DNA from: Bimastos eiseni
Lineage: Eukaryota > Annelida > Clitellata > Crassiclitellata > Lumbricidae
Direction of reading: 5' to 3'
DNA: 64,000 bases
Assembly (NCBI GenBank): GCA_959347315.1
Contig: OY365806.1
Coordinates: forward strand, 26,960,811-27,024,810
The position numbers were made by a program, and so were the translations under genes. Position 1 is the stretch's first letter. Each line of letters starts with the position of its first letter. Below, piece after piece: positions 1-10,152 of this stretch. The notes under the pieces are model-generated. The model searched no databases and was not told the origin of the DNA. It saw only the letters and a program-made list of their open reading frames with translations.

Positions 1-190
1 ATTCATGCTTAGGCATAAACAGAAGCCGAATTGATGAAAACATATTGCTCAAATTAAGAGAAGCTGGGCTGATGAGGTAATGCCGTATAAACAGAAGTGG
101 GATGAAGAGAAGGTTGTGTAAGCAGAAACTGGATTGATGAACATAGTGTTTCTTAAATGGAAGGTGAATCGATGAAAATAAGACTTCGAG
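1..190 (+). repeat. Degenerate ~36-bp minisatellite, cut by window edge
   Basis: Four to five diverged units of roughly 30-40 bp each carry a core like GAAGCTGGATTGATGAA followed by an AT-rich spacer. The same unit fills 7040-7640 and occurs inverted at 40535-40670, so this is a dispersed tandem repeat. At 7 kb it is the interior of a transposable element, so this block could be the tail of another copy that begins left of the window. Confidence 0.6.
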
Positions 191-1414
191 ATTGTTTGAC
201 ATCGGTAATGTGTTGGGCGATCTTTCTGGCCGCGATCTTTTGTGTAGTGACCTCTTATGCACGATCTATTGAACCGAGATTTTTTGTGCGCTACCTTATT
301 GACGTAAACCATAAGGACATACTCCTTGGGAGGTTAAGGTTCAATTTTTAGGAGAGTCAGCGAGGGCAGAGTAGCTATTAAGGCGATTGAGGTTTAGGGC
401 GAGAGCTGAGAGACCGAGAATCGTATGTATCAGGGTATACATATAAGTTCTTGATGAGATGACACTTTAGTTTTGAGTGGAAATTTCGTTTGGAGAAATA
501 TGTAGAGAAGCCTGCAGGCAGATGATGGCATTCAAGAAGAGGTATAACAAAATCGCGGAAGTCAGAGGGAGATCGTTCCAGAAGCGGGGTGCTAGGATAT
601 GGCTCGGTTGAAATAAGTGATGATCGGGGTTTCCAATCTCTGACTGAGACAAGAAGATGATCGGGTTTGGCTGGAAGGTGAAAGTTCTCGAAGATATGTG
701 CGCTTGCATGAAGTATTGTAGGGAGTTGTAAGCTGGCGCTATATATATAAGTTTTGTTGATATGGATTGAGTGAAGGGACTGTTAAATGGATTCGCACTG
801 GGATCTTTATCCCGAGGAGTGATTTGAGAATAGGAGTAATGAGCTGATGCATGTGCATTCTGTTGACATATATGCCATTGTAGTGAGTTTTGGATGAGTT
901 AAAGACACTTGAGTTGCGGGAAGACAATCGCACTGACCGTGTTTTGAGATGATAATGGAGGTCACATTGGTCGCGAAAATCCTCAAATTGAGCAAGGGTC
1001 AGATACGGCGAAGGTCATAATTGCGCAAAGAGCATGAGCGAGGATGGAGATGCATATATATAGATAAGTAGAAAGTTAATGAACGAACAAAATTTTTTTA
1101 TTGTGACCGAATCCAAATCATCAAAAGTTTTGCTCAGTGTTAGGGTATACAAAGGAATTACCTCCCGCTAACAGGGCCACCCACTAACGTATATTGTTAT
1201 ATAAATGGTTGTGAGCACTGACATGTTACTTAAATATATACACAGCGAACAAAACACTATTATAAAGTAACATTAAAAAAATAGCTAATGGCAATTAATC
1301 TTAATTACTCTTAACTAAATCTAATAAATCTAACTTAAAAAATCATTCTGCGATGGGTTGGCGATAATAATCATACTCAAATCAGTTGAATAGGCAATTC
1401 AGCAAATTCTCATC
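191..1414. other. No recognisable gene
   Basis: Short open frames only, with no domain or splice pattern that I recognise. Minisatellite-like words (for example around 490-520) fade out to the right. Short AT tracts lie near 740 and 1052. Confidence 0.5.
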
Positions 1415-1640
1415 CTATTTTTGAATGAGAATTGCAGCATTTTTGATATCATGAGGGATATCTTTCCAAATCTTTGGTCCAGTTAATCTTATTGCAAATA
1501 TACGATTGCTCATGCGAGCATAAATTAATCGGTGTTTAGAAGCAGATCTGATAGCATATAGGAATGAAACACGAGCCCAGTTCCGAAGTAGTCGGAGAAT
1601 CTTACCGGCAAAAGCTCGTTTACAGAAAGATACATAAATA
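1415..1640 (-). pseudogene. CR1-like LINE reverse transcriptase, C-terminal remnant
   Basis: The minus strand is open for about 73 codons up to a TAG at 1417-1415. The translation carries the typical tail of CR1/Jockey-type LINE polyproteins: an RSASKHRL block, then RLTGPKIWKDIPHDIKNA. No reverse transcriptase core precedes it, so it is a 5'-truncated retrotransposon piece. The family is recalled, not searched. Confidence 0.65.
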
Positions 1641-2576
1641 TAGCTAATTGATATGTACAGATCTGTGGAAACCTCATTAATTTATATTTCCTAAAAATTT
1701 GGTCAGGCAGTACCAACAATACAGCTACGGGCCCATCACTCTCAATTAATTAAGTCGAGAATTGTAGGTGGACGCCCAAATTGCGGTTCTCAATGAGTTT
1801 TATGGCGGCTCTCCAGAGCTTTCCAGGAAATTGTATTTTTATAACGACGAAATTAAATTTTATATGAATGGTTTTGGATCATTTCTTTCACTGTTGCTTT
1901 ATCTTTCAATTACTAACTTACCTTTTCAGTTATTCATTTCTTTGTCTTTATTCGCTTCTTTTTCTTTATTCATTTCTTTTTCTTTGTTCGTTTCTTTTTC
2001 TTTGTTCGTTTCTTTTTACCCTCTTTTATTTAACTTGGCTTGCGTAAAGTTTCTCACAGAATCTATAAAATTTAAAGAGGCAAACTTGCATTACAATCAA
2101 TTTTAAGAGCCACAGAATCTGACTCGACAACTAAATCTTTACCATTAATGGAGAGGAGGTCTCAAATGGACCCTTGATCGCAGAAAGATCCAATTCTTAT
2201 TTTAACAATGCTATTCAGCATCTAACGTAGAAAATTCACTAAATCTGTCTAATCGACGAGACTATATATATATATATTTATTTATTCATTTATTTATTTA
2301 TATATATATTATACCTTTATGAAAAACCCTCCGATCACGTTTGCAATTTATCCAACCTCGCCTGAAGATTTAGGCTAATCTCCTTGGCTTGCTCCCTAAA
2401 TTCTACTCGTAGTGCCGGAATCGAATAAGTATATTCAACTCTAATTACTTCTTCCTCGAATAAACATTCGTTCCATGGCAACTTCTTCATCAACAACAAC
2501 GTAATCCCTAAAACGCTAACAATTGCAAAATCTGTAGGGGTCTACCCATTCTCACGCAAGACCAGACAGATGAGCC
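1641..2576. other. Simple-sequence-rich spacer
   Basis: No gene seen. A T-rich stretch at 1935-2020 repeats an approximately 18-bp TTTCTTTGTTCGTTTCTT-like unit. That explains the Phe/Ser/Leu-rich open frame there, which I do not accept as a protein. An AT/TTTA tract lies at 2262-2310. Confidence 0.5.
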
Positions 2577-2584
2577 CAAAAACT

Positions 2585-3182
2585 GGTGACCGGACAATTC
2601 GGTGCTGGACAATTCGGTGCTGGACAATTTGGTGCCGGACATTTCGGTGCCGGACAATTCGGTGCAAGGCTAATTAAACATTTGGGTGAGTTACTCGTTT
2701 AGTCATCACATCGACCTACTTTGGCTAACAGAGTGACAGTGTTACCTCCTTTGCGTGATTGGTAATATCCTGACCAGTATGTACTTCGACTTTCTATCTC
2801 CAAGTAACAAGTCAGCAATTATTAATTTGCACCTACCGCTATGTGCAAAAACAGCAGGACCTATCCCGATGGAAGATCGAAAAAATTGTCGCCGGGGCAG
2901 CACCTCCATGAAAAAGAAGAAGTAGGCTACCGCTATTTGGACGAACGTTTAAAAACTGTTGGGAACGACGGAAAACATTATCTGATATCACAACATTACC
3001 CTGTAGAGCTAGCTTACGAATAGACCTATGTTCTCCGTTTAGCATTTTAGCTTTAAATTGGATTATGTTCTTGTCATGGTTTTTTCACTGTATATATACG
3101 TTTTTAAATTCACCCAACGACGATTTGTCCAACGCCGAATTGCCCGTGCGCTGAATTGTCCGCGCCGAACAGTCCTAGAACC
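2585..3182. mobile_element. Non-autonomous element, GGT-type ends with GGACAATTCGGTGCT arrays
   Basis: The left end reads GGTGACC and then five tandem 15-bp units of the form GGACAATTCGGTGCT (about 2591-2665). The right end, read inward on the minus strand, is GGTTCTA followed by about four related units (GGACTGTTCGGCGC, GGACAATTCAGCGC and others). The flanking 8-mers are CAAAAACT (2577-2584) and CAAAAAGT (3183-3190), a 7/8 match as expected for an 8-bp target duplication. The interior holds only short unrecognised open frames. Its two terminal heptamers also bound the 6691-7832 element, in swapped orientation. Superfamily not assigned. Confidence 0.75.
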
Positions 3183-3190
3183 CAAAAAGT

Positions 3191-4380
3191 CAACCAATGT
3201 TCATAATATCCTAATTTTACATAGCAAAACAATATTGGGTCTATCATGATAAACATTAAAGCAGAGCGCTCTGCGATGATGTCTTCAATTGATTCCCAGA
3301 ATAAAATATCAGAAGCTGTTGATCATATCCAATGCTTTCCACATTTTTCGTGAACAATTTCTCTCAAACCCCATCTATTATGCCCTACCATATCCCTTCT
3401 GTTTGAAGCTTTAAGTTAATATTTATTTGTCTTTAAATGTAAAGGCCCATCTATTTGGAGCTTGACTTTAATTTCTAGGCAGAATCAGAGGCCACTGAAG
3501 ATGTCTGGGTTGGCCGAAAACTGATAATGCTCTTAAATTTTTCAAATTGTGTTTGGATGACGACTTAATAATTTTAGATGATATGTGGCATCATGCTTAC
3601 GTAGCACCATTATATTGCAGCAACAAGTTACTGAACTTTCGTTTTATAACGGTAGCAACGTACCTAGAGCAAATTTAAATCTAATACAGCATTTGTGCAT
3701 GGGACACTCTGTTGAATACAAGCGAACCAAATCGCTGTTTGAGTCCCTAGATGGCGCCAGGTGGACGTAAACTGGTGTAAATTCAATGCAGCTCTCACGT
3801 TCCGTGTGGCTTAGCTTGGCAATCAAGATCAATGGGTTTTCAATTAAATCGATGTCTCCGTCCAAGGAAGTGCATCATAATACGATCGAGACAGTCATGA
3901 CGGTAAACAAACACGTATGTAACATGCATATCGATTCTCTTAAATTATTGGCTGCTTTCATCAATTTGGCTAATCAACTAGCGATCGACGTTCTGCTATG
4001 ATGCATGTCTTCAGTCCGCGATTTCTTCGTCTGCAATTAGGGCAAATGATCTTAATGGCTTTCAGAGAACACTGTAAGCATTTTTGCCTCCTAAATTTTC
4101 AGCAGACTTTTTAATGTCTTCTAATTCTTGAGGACTTGTACGAATTCAATACAATCCTGGTCTCTGCTTTCAAAGATCCCTATATACAGAGCTTTCGGCC
4201 TGTCTTGCATTGGATTTCTGCCAAGGGACGCAACAAGTGGAGGTGGTGAGGATGAAAAGATGTTGACCCACACAGTTATTCCAATTCCGATGAGTTTTTT
4301 TCTTTTTTTAAGGTGAATGGTAGGGGTGCTTTCTGTACGCAGCTGCTTCAAGCTATTGGCGTTTGCAATATTACGAGCAA
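3191..4380. other. No recognisable gene
   Basis: Ordinary AT-rich sequence. Short overlapping open frames on both strands around 3585-4000 have no recognisable motif and no convincing splice context. Confidence 0.45.
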
Positions 4381-4389
4381 ATTGAGCAT

Positions 4390-4800
4390 CCTGAGAAAAA
4401 ATTTCTGGGCGCGCCTCTGTTTCTGTCGTCTTGTTTCTTTATGGCCGACCTTTCTGCACCCATTTGATCGACCCTCCTCTTGGAGACTGATTGTGATGTT
4501 GTGGAGTATCAGAGGCGAGGTTGCAGAGTTTTCATTCCCCTACCCCTGCTTCTCTCCCAAGGTACCGACTGGGCAGTGAGGGCCATGGGTTTACTGTGAT
4601 GGCAACCTGATCTGCCACAAATCCGTCAATGGGTAGGCCTATATGCATTTATCCAAATTTATCCAAGGAGGTGCACGGTATCGCTCATTCACCACTTCAC
4701 TGCACCCTGGTGGAATTACGGCTGTTGGCCCGAGACTTATTTCCTAGCTAACCTTCATATACTATGGGCATTCCACTATACGCCACCATTGGACGCCCTG
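4390..4800. repeat. Dispersed repeat, copy 1 (paralogue at 20740-21120)
   Basis: Aligns by eye with 20740-21120 in the same orientation. Shared blocks include TTCTTTA-GG-CGAC...TCTGCACC, GTGATGGC-ACCTGATCT, and a GGTGGA-TT block followed by GTTGG-CCG-GACT. The copies are well diverged. No coding potential was identified and the repeat class is unknown. Confidence 0.55.
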
Positions 4801-6690
4801 GGTTGCAGTGCCACTCTGTCAATCAATTTTTCATGTAACTCTGCTATATATGCTACTGCAAAAGTTTTTGTTTATTAAATAACATTAAATAGATTTAAGA
4901 TTTAATCCCTGTCTCGTTATATCATCCCACGCATCTCTGATTTCGCTGAAATGGTAAATTTTTTGCCTCTTCCTGTTCTTCTTCTACTGCTTCTTAGGTC
5001 TACATCCAGCTTAGCTGTGGGCCTAGTTTTAGTTGATTGGTCGGAATAAATTATTCGCCGGCGTCTGGTTATGCTCATTATAATAATTATTTACATGAGT
5101 TGCACTAAAGACTTCGCCGAAAGCCAACTGCATGGCGTCTTTGTCGGAAATGTTCAGAAGAATCTTCCGTTGCTCGTATGAGTTTAAAACGGAGAGTTTT
5201 CTAAAATATTACGTCAGGAAGGTATCCAAATACTTCAGAATGTGATGAATTCGTCTGCTTTTAGTTTGACATTTATTTATACTATTAGTCGGCTATGATA
5301 TGCTTGTGAATGTAAACTAAAACGAGGTAAGTAGGCTACAGACTGTTACGAAGCAGTCAACAGATTATGATGGATTATATAAATTAATTTGTCTCAGGTT
5401 ATCATTCTCATTTATTATAAAAAGACAATATTGTTTGCTCTGAACAGCTAATAGTGTCTGACAGTTACTTCCAAGACATAAAAATATTGTATAAAAACTA
5501 GAAGCCTATTACTCGTGGGATATAGTGCACTGGAGTTTTGTGGCGTTATACCTAGATCTGCGTGGACATAATAAATAATTACTTGTCTTACTGTCATCTG
5601 CATGTTTTTGATACATGTCACACTGGAAAGATTAACTGCTAATTTAATAGCTCACTCTGGGAAGAATCAGTTAGGCCCAATGCATAATTATTATTATGCG
5701 CATGATCCAAATTAAGATAACGACAAGTGCAGTGCGATCTAATGTGTTAAAGCTGTTGGCATTGTATACTTAAGTGGCAGGTGACTATATGTATTGCACG
5801 CTTAATCTTCTAGATGGTGACAAGATGAATATCAAACTTATAGCAAAATCAATTAATGCATTGATCATGCAGAATGCAGATGAACCTTATCGAAAAAGCG
5901 AAGTAATTCAATATAATTATATTTGTAATCTCTTCATTGGTGATTGCCCGTTGTTTTCGAGTACCATGCATCTAAGGAATCCTACAAAATCAAGACACTT
6001 TATGGCTATACTCGGACAATAAAGGTTTTGAGAGATGAGTGGCGTTTTTACCCAGTCATTGAAGTGGTGATGGTTATCGATTCGAACACTCTTCAATCTG
6101 TGGGTCTAGACGTTCTCACTCATAACCATCATCACTATATGCACCAGCGACATATTAGCAGATTTTTATAGGCGTCTGTTTTTCTATGACATGTTTGACT
6201 ATTCTGCAATATCGTCGACAACGTGCAGAAAGAAAATGGAATGCATTAAAGCCTACCTATCTAAAATTTAGATTTAGTTATGCGCTCGTGTGTCTATATT
6301 TAACATAGACCTACTAGCATATAACATCCAGGCACTCCTTTAAAATGCACCACAATTATTTGCTTGAGCTGATGGTGCTAATACAATAATGAGCACAACT
6401 TGTCGTGAAGGTTTAGCGCGATAGGCATATATACCTTATTCAGGTTACTACACTCCTCACTCAGATCTACAGTGTAGCTCTTCATTAATGCTAAATATAC
6501 TCGGTAAGGTAACTGGAATTATTGTAATCAAAGTAATTGTTTAAGTTATAGATCGTTGTTGATTTATTCGTTGCAAATAGGAAATGTAAATGCATAGCCT
6601 AAACGTAAGGGTTTTTATATAGCGACCGAATGGTCTCGGCCCTGCTCATTTTTCAATGGAACTATATAGATGGGCTCGATGGTTTGTTTC
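4801..6690. other. No recognisable gene; one diverged repeat block
   Basis: AT-rich, with short open frames only. About 6030-6110 (GAGTGGCGTTTTTACCCAGT and on to TGTGGGTCTAGACGTT) resembles 11070-11160, suggesting an old dispersed repeat. No exon recognised. Confidence 0.45.
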
Positions 6691-6756
6691 GGTTCTAGAA
6701 CAAAATGGTACTGTACAAAATAGTAGGCTTACTGATAAAATGGTTTAGATTTAAGA

Positions 6757-6935
6757 GGTCGAGGACATATTTCCACTCCCCGGACATTTCCCCTAGGACA
6801 TTTCCCCCGATTGATCACTAACATAGCACACACATATATAAGCTGTGTATCATATTAGCCATATTAACTAAGTATGTATGATTAATGTAATATATATAAC
6901 ATATATATGTTTAATGTCCGGGGAGTGGAATGTCA
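6757..6935. repeat. Small nested inverted-repeat element with GGACATTTCCCC units
   Basis: The left side reads GGTCGAGGACATATTTCCAC, then two units of GGACATTTCCCC. The right side contains GTCCGGGGAGTGGAATGTC, the reverse complement of the left-hand pattern. The left end fits the GGT-N-GGAC rule, but the right end lacks ACC and no target duplication is evident. It is probably a damaged small member inside the 6691-7832 element. Confidence 0.5.
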
Positions 6936-7039
6936 GAGAAAATATATATATTTATATATATATAAGACTATGTTTGATATGCGTATAACAAACTTTGGTA
7001 AACCATAGTTTAGGTTGGCAAAGTCATTTTGCATGCAAA

Positions 7040-7640
7040 TATCATGCTGTCTAAATTTGAAGTAGAAACTGAACTGATGAACAGAATCCTTGCATAAATT
7101 TAGGCTGGATTAATTAATAGAGTCTTGTTTAATCAGAAGCTGAACTGATGAAAAGAATTATGTATAATTTGAAGTAGGACTGATGCTAGGAATCATTGCT
7201 AACATCGATGCTTGACTAATTGAAAGAATCTTGTTTAATCAGCAGCTGGATTGATGAAAGGATTCATGTTTGTTTATAGGGAGATTGATGAAACTGATCG
7301 CTCTTCAGATCAGAAGCGGGATCGATGAGAAAACGATGTTCAATTAGAAGTTGGATAGTTTAGAAGAATCATGCTTAAAATGCGAAGCGGGATCAACGAA
7401 AAATTATACTTGAATAGTAGAGGGTTCGATAAGAGAATTCTGCTTTAACGAGATGGATGTTAAAAATTAAGCCTAAATGGAAGCTGGATTGGTCCAAAGA
7501 ATTACGATTATTTGGAAGCTGTTATCTGTATTCCTTGAAAAGAGAGGGGCTGAAGCAGAGGCTCGATTTACGAAAAGAATTATGCTGAAATGGACACTGG
7601 GTCGAATAAAAGATTCCTATTTAAAAAAAGCGGGATTGAT
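7040..7640 (+). repeat. Degenerate ~36-bp minisatellite
   Basis: At least fifteen imperfect units of roughly 35-37 bp, consensus near GAAGCTGGATTGATGAAAAG followed by AATCATGTTTAAAT. They form the interior of the 6691-7832 element. Related units occur at 1-190 and, inverted, at 40535-40670. Confidence 0.65.
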
Positions 7641-7677
7641 AGAAAGCCGCTAGAATGGATGCGTGTTTACGTGGAAA

Positions 7678-7832
7678 TTGAATACCATTTAGTCCATACC
7701 ATTATGTCCATGCCATATTGTCCGTACCATTTTGTCCGCTACCATTTTGTCCGTACCATTTTGTCCCCATATCATTTTGTCCATACCATTTTGTCCGTAC
7801 CATTTTATCCGCTACCATTTTGTCCGGTCACC
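7678..7832. repeat. Terminal tandem array of the 6691-7832 element
   Basis: About ten 14-15 bp units, read on the minus strand as GGACAAAATGGTAC or GGACAAAATGGTAGC, packed head to tail with no unique spacers. It runs directly into the GGTGACC terminus. Confidence 0.8.
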
Positions 7833-7840
7833 TTTGTTTC

Positions 7841-8879
7841 AGATTGTATGGTCCCATTCTATCTGGATCTAATTTAAATTTAAATAGGTGGATCTTTGAG
7901 GGTTGTGCACTATTTCTGATTGGTTAGATGGTTGGAAGAAAAACGGGTAACGCAGGGAAGTAAATTGGACGACGTTTCTGATTGGTTAGGTCATGGTTGA
8001 CTGGCAGAAATACATGAGTTGGAGGCGAAGCAGGAGCCAATCAGAGAACGCGAGAAAAATATAATGGATGGGGAGCGAGTCTCTGACCTTCCAAGGTTCA
8101 ATCGAGAGCATGACTAGAGATAACTAGTTTGTTGTAAGCAAATCATTTAAAGGTTTAATAAATGTCGTCTGAAACAAAATGGTGTATGTTGAAACGTAAT
8201 ATGTCTGTAAATAAGGCAATACAACATGACTTGGTAAGTGTTTTGTCTGAATGTTTGAGCAAAATAATTACTGAACGGCTTCTGCTCATATGTTAGTGAA
8301 TGTACATTTATCGACATGTAGGCTTGTGCGAAAGCAAGATGGCGGAGTAGAATATGCAGAAAGAAAGCGATAATAAATGCCGAGTAGAGAAACTTGGATT
8401 ACAATCTGGCTCTCAAACAAAAGATCTCTCAAATACTTGTCAGCGATGATGTTCACGGTAAAAGAGGTTTCAGTAGGAGGATATATCACAGATAGATGAG
8501 AGCCTTTAACTCGTCTAAAGGTTAATCCTAATCAGTTCACGATCAGTTTAAGATAAAAATTTCAAATTCCAAATTTAATCAAATGTCGGAAACGCGAATA
8601 GGTTTGAAAAGAATAGGTTTGCCGTTTAAAACTTTTAGCAATAACATTTTCTGTGTCCTATACAAGTTCTTAGACGAAATACTAAATCTTCTGACATTAC
8701 AAGTTTTTTAAATTCTGCGTATCTAACTTGCATAATTTATTGCATAAAAACACGATCTGACAAGCATATTTGACTCAGTCATGCTTTGAGACAAGAAGTC
8801 CGTATACGCTCTACAAAGACACGCTTAGAGACGAAGTTTTGTGGGCGGTCAGTTTTGCGATAAACTGAATAGCGAGCTA
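7841..8879. other. No recognisable gene
   Basis: No long frame, domain or splice pattern found on either strand. Confidence 0.45.
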
Positions 8880-9035
8880 CCACTGTCTTGTCAATCAAAC
8901 CTGAACTCATTGAGTGGGGCTACAGTCAAGAAGTGCCATATTCAAGTCCACCGCCGGTCAATTCCTTTCAGTTGAAATGCCTGCACGCCTTGGAATCGGG
9001 CTGGCATCGTCTGTCTGTCTGTCAGTCTCTACATA
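8880..9035 (+). repeat. Dispersed repeat family R1, segment 1
   Basis: The block CAATCAAACCTGAACTCATT through to the CTGTCTGTCTGTC tract matches the reverse complement of about 25920-26080, including TGGGGCTACAGTCAAGAAGT. Segments 2 (9420-9620) and 3 (9880-10152) also recur near 24-26 kb, so the three together look like one ~1.3-kb repeat. Confidence 0.6.
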
Positions 9036-9419
9036 TACCTATCCTCTAGGCCTAAACACACGCGCACAGCGGCAGCACAGATGTCGTGGGATGAGGCCTA
9101 AACGTGGGCTTGGTTAGAGGCGAATTGAGGAGGTGCGCTGAATGATGTGTAGACCCGCACAGGAAGGGCTAAGTACTTAGTAACCTAAATATACATTAGC
9201 CTATAGCTGCATGGGAACAACTCAAGAACAGTCCACATTCCTCATTTTACCTCAACCTTGATTCTTCATTCACCGAAACCTGCACTGCTAATTCTGAAGT
9301 CCTCGGCCTAAACATGACCTTTTACCAAAACCTTAGCTTCTCCGTGCGTTTTATATGTGTTCTTTTCATCGGCACATAGGATTCAAAGGGTTTGACTTCG
9401 GGCTGATTTAAAAGTTACG

Positions 9420-9620
9420 TAATAACGACAGATATGCGTGTAAGTCAGAAATAGACAGAAAAGAATACTAGAGGAATTCTATCAAACGCCGCATATATAT
9501 AGACACATATACATACATAGAATATATGTGTATAATATATATTCATATATATATATACAGAGTGAGAGAGTGAGAGAGAGCGAGATCTGCTAAGTGTAGT
9601 CGGCGTGATCCCCAGGTATT
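9420..9620 (+). repeat. Dispersed repeat family R1, segment 2
   Basis: GAAATAGACAGAAAAGAATA, the TATCAAA-GC-GCAT block, the TATATACAGAG-GTGAGAG tract and a CCCAGGTAT motif recur in the same orientation at 24430-24600. It includes AT and GA microsatellite tracts. Confidence 0.55.
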
Positions 9621-9879
9621 ATAATAAATGGTCAGGTCCGAGCATACAGGGAACCTCATATGTACAGCCCTACTCAGAGAGCGCGGCTCTGAATAGACAC
9701 ATCAACAACCGATTGACCAGTATATATACACGTATATATGTATATATATAAGTATATATATATATGTATGTATATATATAATCTGTGTATATAAGTATAT
9801 ATGTGTGTATATAATCTGTGCTGTGCTAAACATAGGGGATGAAACTATAATAATATTATATCAGTTCCACAACGAACAC

Positions 9880-10152
9880 AGGCAGTAATACAGGCACGAA
9901 GGCATATGAGTGGCATATCAAGTACAGATGTGTAGATGCATATAATCATAAGGACTACTATGAAGCACATCATTATTTCAATTGTTATTTCCAGTGCATT
10001 TCCCTCAGCTGTCTACTTGACCCATTTGAGCCTATTCAGATAGACTGACCACAGAGGTCCATTTGGTTAAGATTGTACCCCAGGCGGATGAGATGCTTTG
10101 GAGAGATCTGATTGGTAGCTAGCAGGCGGCAGGTATTCATTAGACCACGCCT
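9880..10152 (+). repeat. Dispersed repeat family R1, segment 3
   Basis: Starts near AATACAGGCACGAAGGCATA and runs past GCCTGCTAGC-like sequence (on this strand GGTAGCTAGCAGGCGGCAGG). It matches the reverse complement of 23945-24205 closely over about 260 bp. Non-coding. Confidence 0.7.

Larger units (their letters stand above)
6691..7832. mobile_element. Non-autonomous element with GGACAAAATGGTAC arrays and perfect 8-bp TSD
   Basis: The left terminus GGTTCTAGAACAAAATGG starts at 6691. The right terminus, inverted, is GGTGACCGGACAAAATGG ending at 7832. The flanks are an exact 8-bp duplication, TTTGTTTC, at 6683-6690 and 7833-7840. The right end holds about ten tandem 14-15 bp GGACAAAATGGTA(C/GC) units (7678-7832); the left end holds about three decayed units. 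The interior is a degenerate ~36-bp minisatellite, with a second small repeat inserted at 6757-6935. No transposase is visible, so it would need one supplied in trans. Confidence 0.8.

Noticed and set aside
1768..2106. 112-codon Phe/Ser/Leu-rich membrane-like protein
   Set aside because: Hydrophobicity comes from a T-rich tandem tract; no splice or domain support.
2591..2665. CRISPR-like array of short repeats
   Set aside because: The 15-bp units are contiguous with no unique spacers, the genome is an animal's, and the units are mirrored at the far end as transposon termini.
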